64,000 nt of DNA, taken from Aldehydirespirator sp965221215. GTDB taxonomy: Bacteria > Actinomycetota > Acidimicrobiia > Acidimicrobiales > Aldehydirespiratoraceae. This document shows, piece after piece, positions 61,364 through 64,000 of the stretch. The stretch's first letter is position 1; the number at the start of each line of letters is the position of its first letter. Below the pieces are notes generated by a model that was given only the letters and a program-made list of their open reading frames with translations, had not been told where the DNA came from and did not search any database. The stretch lies in the NCBI GenBank assembly GCA_965221215.1, contig OZ244872.1:1798001-1862000 (forward strand), written 5' to 3'. A program made the translations under genes and the position numbers.

Positions 61364-62473
61364 ATGCCGATAGTTGTTCGCAAGATCCCCTTCGAGTTCG
61401 TCAGCGACATGGGCGGCCTGCTGGCCGAGATCGAGGGCGGCTCGTTCACCGCCGATGAGATCATCGGCGTGATCGGCAAGACGGAGGGCAACGGCGGGGT
61501 CAACGACTTCTCGCGGATCCTGGCCGACCGGGTGTTCCGCGACTTCCTCAACACGCACGGCACCCGGTCGCCGGCCGAGATCGACCAGATGCCGATCGTG
61601 TGGTCCGGCGGCACCGACGGCGTGATCGCCCCCCACATGAACGTCTTCGCCCGAGTCGGCGGCGACGGTGCCGGCGCCGGCGACGAGAAGCGGCTGGCGG
61701 TGGGCGCGACCATGTCTGAGCCGATCCGGCCCGAGGAGATCGGCCGGCTTCCCATGGTGGAGAAGGTGGCCGACGGGGTGCGGGTCGCCATGGCCAACGC
61801 CGGCATCACCGACCCGGCCGACGTCCACTTCGTGCAGTCCAAGACCCCGCTGCTGACCCGCGAGCGCATCGAGGACGCCCGCAGCCGGGGCAAGACCGTG
61901 GCCCTGACCGACACCATGGAGTCGATGGCGGTGTCCAATGCCACCGCAGCACTGGGCATCGGGTACGCGGTCGGCGAGTTCGACCTGCCCCGCGAGGATC
62001 AGATCGCCAGCGACCTCGACCTCTACTCGTCGGTGGCGTCGTGCTCGTCGGGCGTGGAGCAGGACGCGGGCCAGATCGTGGTGGTCGGCAACAGGGCCGG
62101 AGCGGGCGGCGACTTCCGCATCGGCCATGCCGTGATGCGCGACGCCCTCGACTTCGACGGGATCTACGACGCCATCCGCTCGGCCGGCCTCGACCTGCCC
62201 GACCGTCCCCATCCCAGCGATCTGGGCGACGCACTGGTGAACTGCTTCATCAAGTGCGAGACCGACCCGTCGGGGCGGCTGCGGGGCCGCCGGCTGGTGT
62301 CGATCAACGACTCCGACATCCACCACACCCACCACACCAAGGGTGCGGTGGGGGCGGTGGCGGCCGCCGCCATCGGCGATCCGGCCGTGTACTGCTCGGT
62401 GGCCGCCCTCCAGCAGGGTCCGGCCGGTGGCGGCATGGTGGCCGCCATCGTCGACATGTCGAAGACGCCATAA
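61364..62473 (+). CDS. Ring-opening amidohydrolase (cyanuric acid hydrolase/barbiturase family)
   Basis: A 369-residue enzyme made of three similar domains. The Ser-Lys pairs of the family are visible as K39 (IGKTEGN), S81 (VWSGGTDG), K160 (QSKTPLL), S229 (CSSGVEQ), K297 (CFIKCE) and S345 (VYCSVAAL). Such enzymes open cyanuric acid or barbiturate rings, which are cyclic ureides. Its ATG follows the livF stop with no spacer. With the importer and the molybdenum hydroxylase it points to catabolism of a cyclic nitrogen compound, perhaps by the oxidative pyrimidine route. Confidence 0.88.
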   Translation: MPIVVRKIPFEFVSDMGGLLAEIEGGSFTADEIIGVIGKTEGNGGVNDFSRILADRVFRDFLNTHGTRSPAEIDQMPIVWSGGTDGVIAPHMNVFARVGGDGAGAGDEKRLAVGATMSEPIRPEEIGRLPMVEKVADGVRVAMANAGITDPADVHFVQSKTPLLTRERIEDARSRGKTVALTDTMESMAVSNATAALGIGYAVGEFDLPREDQIASDLDLYSSVASCSSGVEQDAGQIVVVGNRAGAGGDFRIGHAVMRDALDFDGIYDAIRSAGLDLPDRPHPSDLGDALVNCFIKCETDPSGRLRGRRLVSINDSDIHHTHHTKGAVGAVAAAAIGDPAVYCSVAALQQGPAGGGMVAAIVDMSKTP

Positions 62474-62494
62474 GCAACAAGGCGCCTTGATTCC

Positions 62495-62630
62495 AAGAGG
62501 CCGAGCGAATAGGTGAGCGATTCCGGCCCATACGGGCGAGGCCGTGGCCCGAGCGGCCCGTGAGCGCAGCGAACAAGAGCGGGAATGACCCCGCTGCGAC
62601 GCGACCGGGCCTCACCAATTTGCGCCCTCT
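62495..62630 (+). repeat. Dispersed intergenic repeat, copy B
   Basis: This copy runs AAGAGGCCGAGCG to GCGCCCTCT, with the 19-base block CAGCGAACAAGAGCGGGAA identical to copy A, and CATACGGGCGAGGCCGTGG identical to copy C. It fills the spacer between the amidohydrolase stop and the third Rieske gene. No gene is present in it. Confidence 0.75.
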
Positions 62631-62661
62631 AGGGTAGGCGTCGCCTATACGGGGGACTGCG

Positions 62662-63657
62662 ATGCGGGCACAGCAATTCGACCGGGCGCTGAGGCGCTAC
62701 TGGCATCCGGTGGCGACCTCCGAGGAGGTCACGGCAGAGCCGAAACAGGTGCGGCTGCTGGGCGAGACCATCGTGGTGTACCGCGACGCCGAGGGACTGG
62801 TGGCGCTGCGCGACAAGTGCGTGCACCGGGGCGTGGCCCTGTCGGGCGGATGCATCCGCGACGGCCGGCTGATGTGCCCCTACCACGGCTGGCAGTACGA
62901 CCGCAGCGGCAAGGTGGCGTTCATCCCCGCGCTGGGACCCGACGGCACCATCCCCAGCCAGGCCAAGGTCGAGCCCTACCGGGTGCGCGACGACCACGGC
63001 GCGGTGTGGATCGCGCCCGACGAGCCCGTCGCCGACCTGCCGCCGTGGCCCGACGACGACTGGGCCAGCGACGACTGGCGAGTCTTCCTGGTGGGGACGT
63101 GGCGCTGGCAGTCCTCGGCGGGGCGGATGCTGGAGAACGCCATCGACTTCGCCCACTTCAACTTCGTGCACGAGGGCTTCACCGAGTTGGCCGACGGGGC
63201 GTTCATCAAGCCCTTCAAAGTGGAGGTCACCGACAGCGGCATGACCTACGCCTACGACGACAGTGTGCTGCTGCGCGACTACACGCTGCACCTGCCGTTC
63301 ACGCTGCACGACCGAAAGTCGGTGGTGTCGGCCGCCGGGGGCGTCACCTGGTCCGAACAGGGCGAGTCGAAGGCCGGCGACATCACCACCATCACGTTCA
63401 TCGCCTCGCCCACCGACCGGGCCGAGACCCTGATCTTCTCGTGGCTGTCGCGCAACCACTCCTTCGACACCCCCGACGCCGACTTCGGGGCCGGGTTCCA
63501 CGAGGTGATGGAGCAGGATCGCATCGTGGTCGAGGCCCAAGACCCGGCCGAGCTGCCCCTCGACCCCCGCGAGGAGCTGCACCTGAAGCTGGCCGACTCC
63601 GGATCGATCATCTACCGCAGGCTCCTGCGAGAACTCGCCTCCACCGCCGCGGCGTGA
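62662..63657 (+). CDS. Rieske oxygenase of the VanA/phenoxybenzoate type (third copy)
   Basis: A 331-residue oxygenase. Rieske ligands are C53-x-H55 and C72-x2-H75 (DKCVHRGVALSGG; LMCPYHGWQYD). The iron site is ENAIDFAHFNFVHEG. The sequence is clearly related to the protein encoded at 55386-56354, but not identical, so the two are likely paralogues with different substrates or steps. The last residues and stop codon lie in a 31-base direct repeat. Confidence 0.9.
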   Translation: MRAQQFDRALRRYWHPVATSEEVTAEPKQVRLLGETIVVYRDAEGLVALRDKCVHRGVALSGGCIRDGRLMCPYHGWQYDRSGKVAFIPALGPDGTIPSQAKVEPYRVRDDHGAVWIAPDEPVADLPPWPDDDWASDDWRVFLVGTWRWQSSAGRMLENAIDFAHFNFVHEGFTELADGAFIKPFKVEVTDSGMTYAYDDSVLLRDYTLHLPFTLHDRKSVVSAAGGVTWSEQGESKAGDITTITFIASPTDRAETLIFSWLSRNHSFDTPDADFGAGFHEVMEQDRIVVEAQDPAELPLDPREELHLKLADSGSIIYRRLLRELASTAAA

Positions 63658-63725
63658 CACGGAGTCGCCGATGATGGACGACAACGAGGAAGCGGCGAGA
63701 ACTCGCCTCCACCGCCGCGGCGTGA
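63627..63725. repeat. 31-base direct repeat of the Rieske gene 3' end
   Basis: The sequence from GCGAGAACTCGCC to CGCGGCGTGA at 63627-63657, which contains the Rieske gene stop codon, is repeated identically at 63695-63725. The copies are 68 bases apart. The second copy is read in another frame within a minigene. Confidence 0.85.
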
Positions 63726-63778
63726 TGGCTCCGGGGACCGGCCTGATCGCCCTGCGTCGCCGGTGCCCGCCACGATGA
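63671..63778 (+). CDS. 35-codon minigene upstream of the molybdenum hydroxylase gene
   Basis: The frame starts MMDDNEEAARTRLH, passes through the second copy of the direct repeat, and ends CPPR with its stop overlapping the next gene as ATGA. It begins 13 bases after the Rieske stop. It is Arg-rich. No match is recognised. Confidence 0.45.
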   Translation: MMDDNEEAARTRLHRRGVMAPGTGLIALRRRCPPR

Positions 63779-64000
63779 GCGGCGGCCTGATCGGCAGTTC
63801 GCCCATCAGGCGGAAGAACCTCGACCTGCTGACCGGGAGCGCGCCCTACGTGGGCGACATCCGCCTCGACGGCCTGCTGTACGCCCAGGTGGTGCGAAGC
63901 TCGGCGGCCCGGGGCCGGATCGTCGGCATCGACTGCGGCGAGGCTCTGCGAGCGCCCGGAGTGGTGACCGTCATCACCGCCGACGACATCGACGACATCC
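63775..64000 (+). CDS. Xanthine dehydrogenase-family molybdopterin-binding subunit, N-terminal part
   Basis: The first 75 codons only; the window ends inside the gene. The start (IGSSPIRRKNLDLLTGSAPYVGDIRLDGLLYAQVVRSSAARGRIVGIDCGEALRAPGVVTVITADDI) is the standard N-terminus of large subunits of xanthine dehydrogenase or CO dehydrogenase-type enzymes. They hydroxylate N-heterocycles with water as oxygen source. The ATG overlaps the stop of a minigene. The rest and the FeS and FAD subunits lie beyond the window. Confidence 0.85.
   Translation, partial: MSGGLIGSSPIRRKNLDLLTGSAPYVGDIRLDGLLYAQVVRSSAARGRIVGIDCGEALRAPGVVTVITADDIDDI

Overview
The window comes from the chromosome of a high-GC actinobacterium, most likely an uncultured member of the Acidimicrobiia. 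The actinobacterial signs are a NucS mismatch endonuclease, a mycothiol-conjugate amidase-type deacetylase, a DUF222-HNH (13E12-type) protein and many GTG starts. The lineage call is inference from gene content, not a phylogeny. No tRNA, rRNA or CRISPR array was seen.

Layout. 1-5.4 kb is the end of a type I restriction-modification locus: hsdM 3' end, a HigA antitoxin with a decayed higB, a frameshifted hsdS, and an intact hsdR. 5.5-38.5 kb is mostly ordinary chromosome: sugar or hydroxyacid metabolism genes, a small retropepsin-like protease pair, an aldolase, nucS, a VanW protein, a PAP2 phosphatase, a secreted nuclease, mca, a VapBC toxin-antitoxin pair, an MgtE-like transporter with a PhoU/TrkA-C partner, a ParA ATPase, a RecB-like nuclease, a type IIA topoisomerase pair, CoA-transferase and Nudix genes, an ABC-2 exporter and two hydrolase loci.

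38.7-51 kb is a defence and mobile island: an orphan MNT nucleotidyltransferase, an internally deleted IS with both inverted repeats, a broken SDR gene, an AbiE toxin-antitoxin pair with two perfect 35-bp operator-like repeats, an AlpA-type regulator, and a modification/defence cassette (HhH protein, Vsr nuclease, GHKL/MORC-like ATPase, two proteins of unknown function, C5 cytosine methyltransferase). In that cassette vsr has a one-base deletion at its Trp-His-Gly-Cys motif, and the ATPase is split by an IS1182-type insertion. Removing the IS plus one CTAG target copy restores one 688-residue reading frame.

53.4-64 kb is a catabolic cluster. A two-subunit ring-hydroxylating dioxygenase and a second Rieske oxygenase read leftward. 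A branched-chain-type ABC importer (binding protein, LivH, LivM, LivG, LivF), a ring-opening amidohydrolase of the barbiturase/cyanuric acid hydrolase family, a third Rieske oxygenase and the start of a xanthine dehydrogenase-type molybdenum hydroxylase read rightward. Together they suggest uptake, oxidation and hydrolytic opening of a nitrogen heterocycle, perhaps a pyrimidine.

The most unusual structure lies in this cluster. Four gene junctions carry very short reading frames (12-35 codons) that join the stop of one gene to the start of the next through ATGA or TGATG overlaps. At the dioxygenase alpha/beta junction there are two in a row, made by tandem duplication of the junction itself. 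A second structure is a family of 120-150 bp intergenic repeats with three clear copies.
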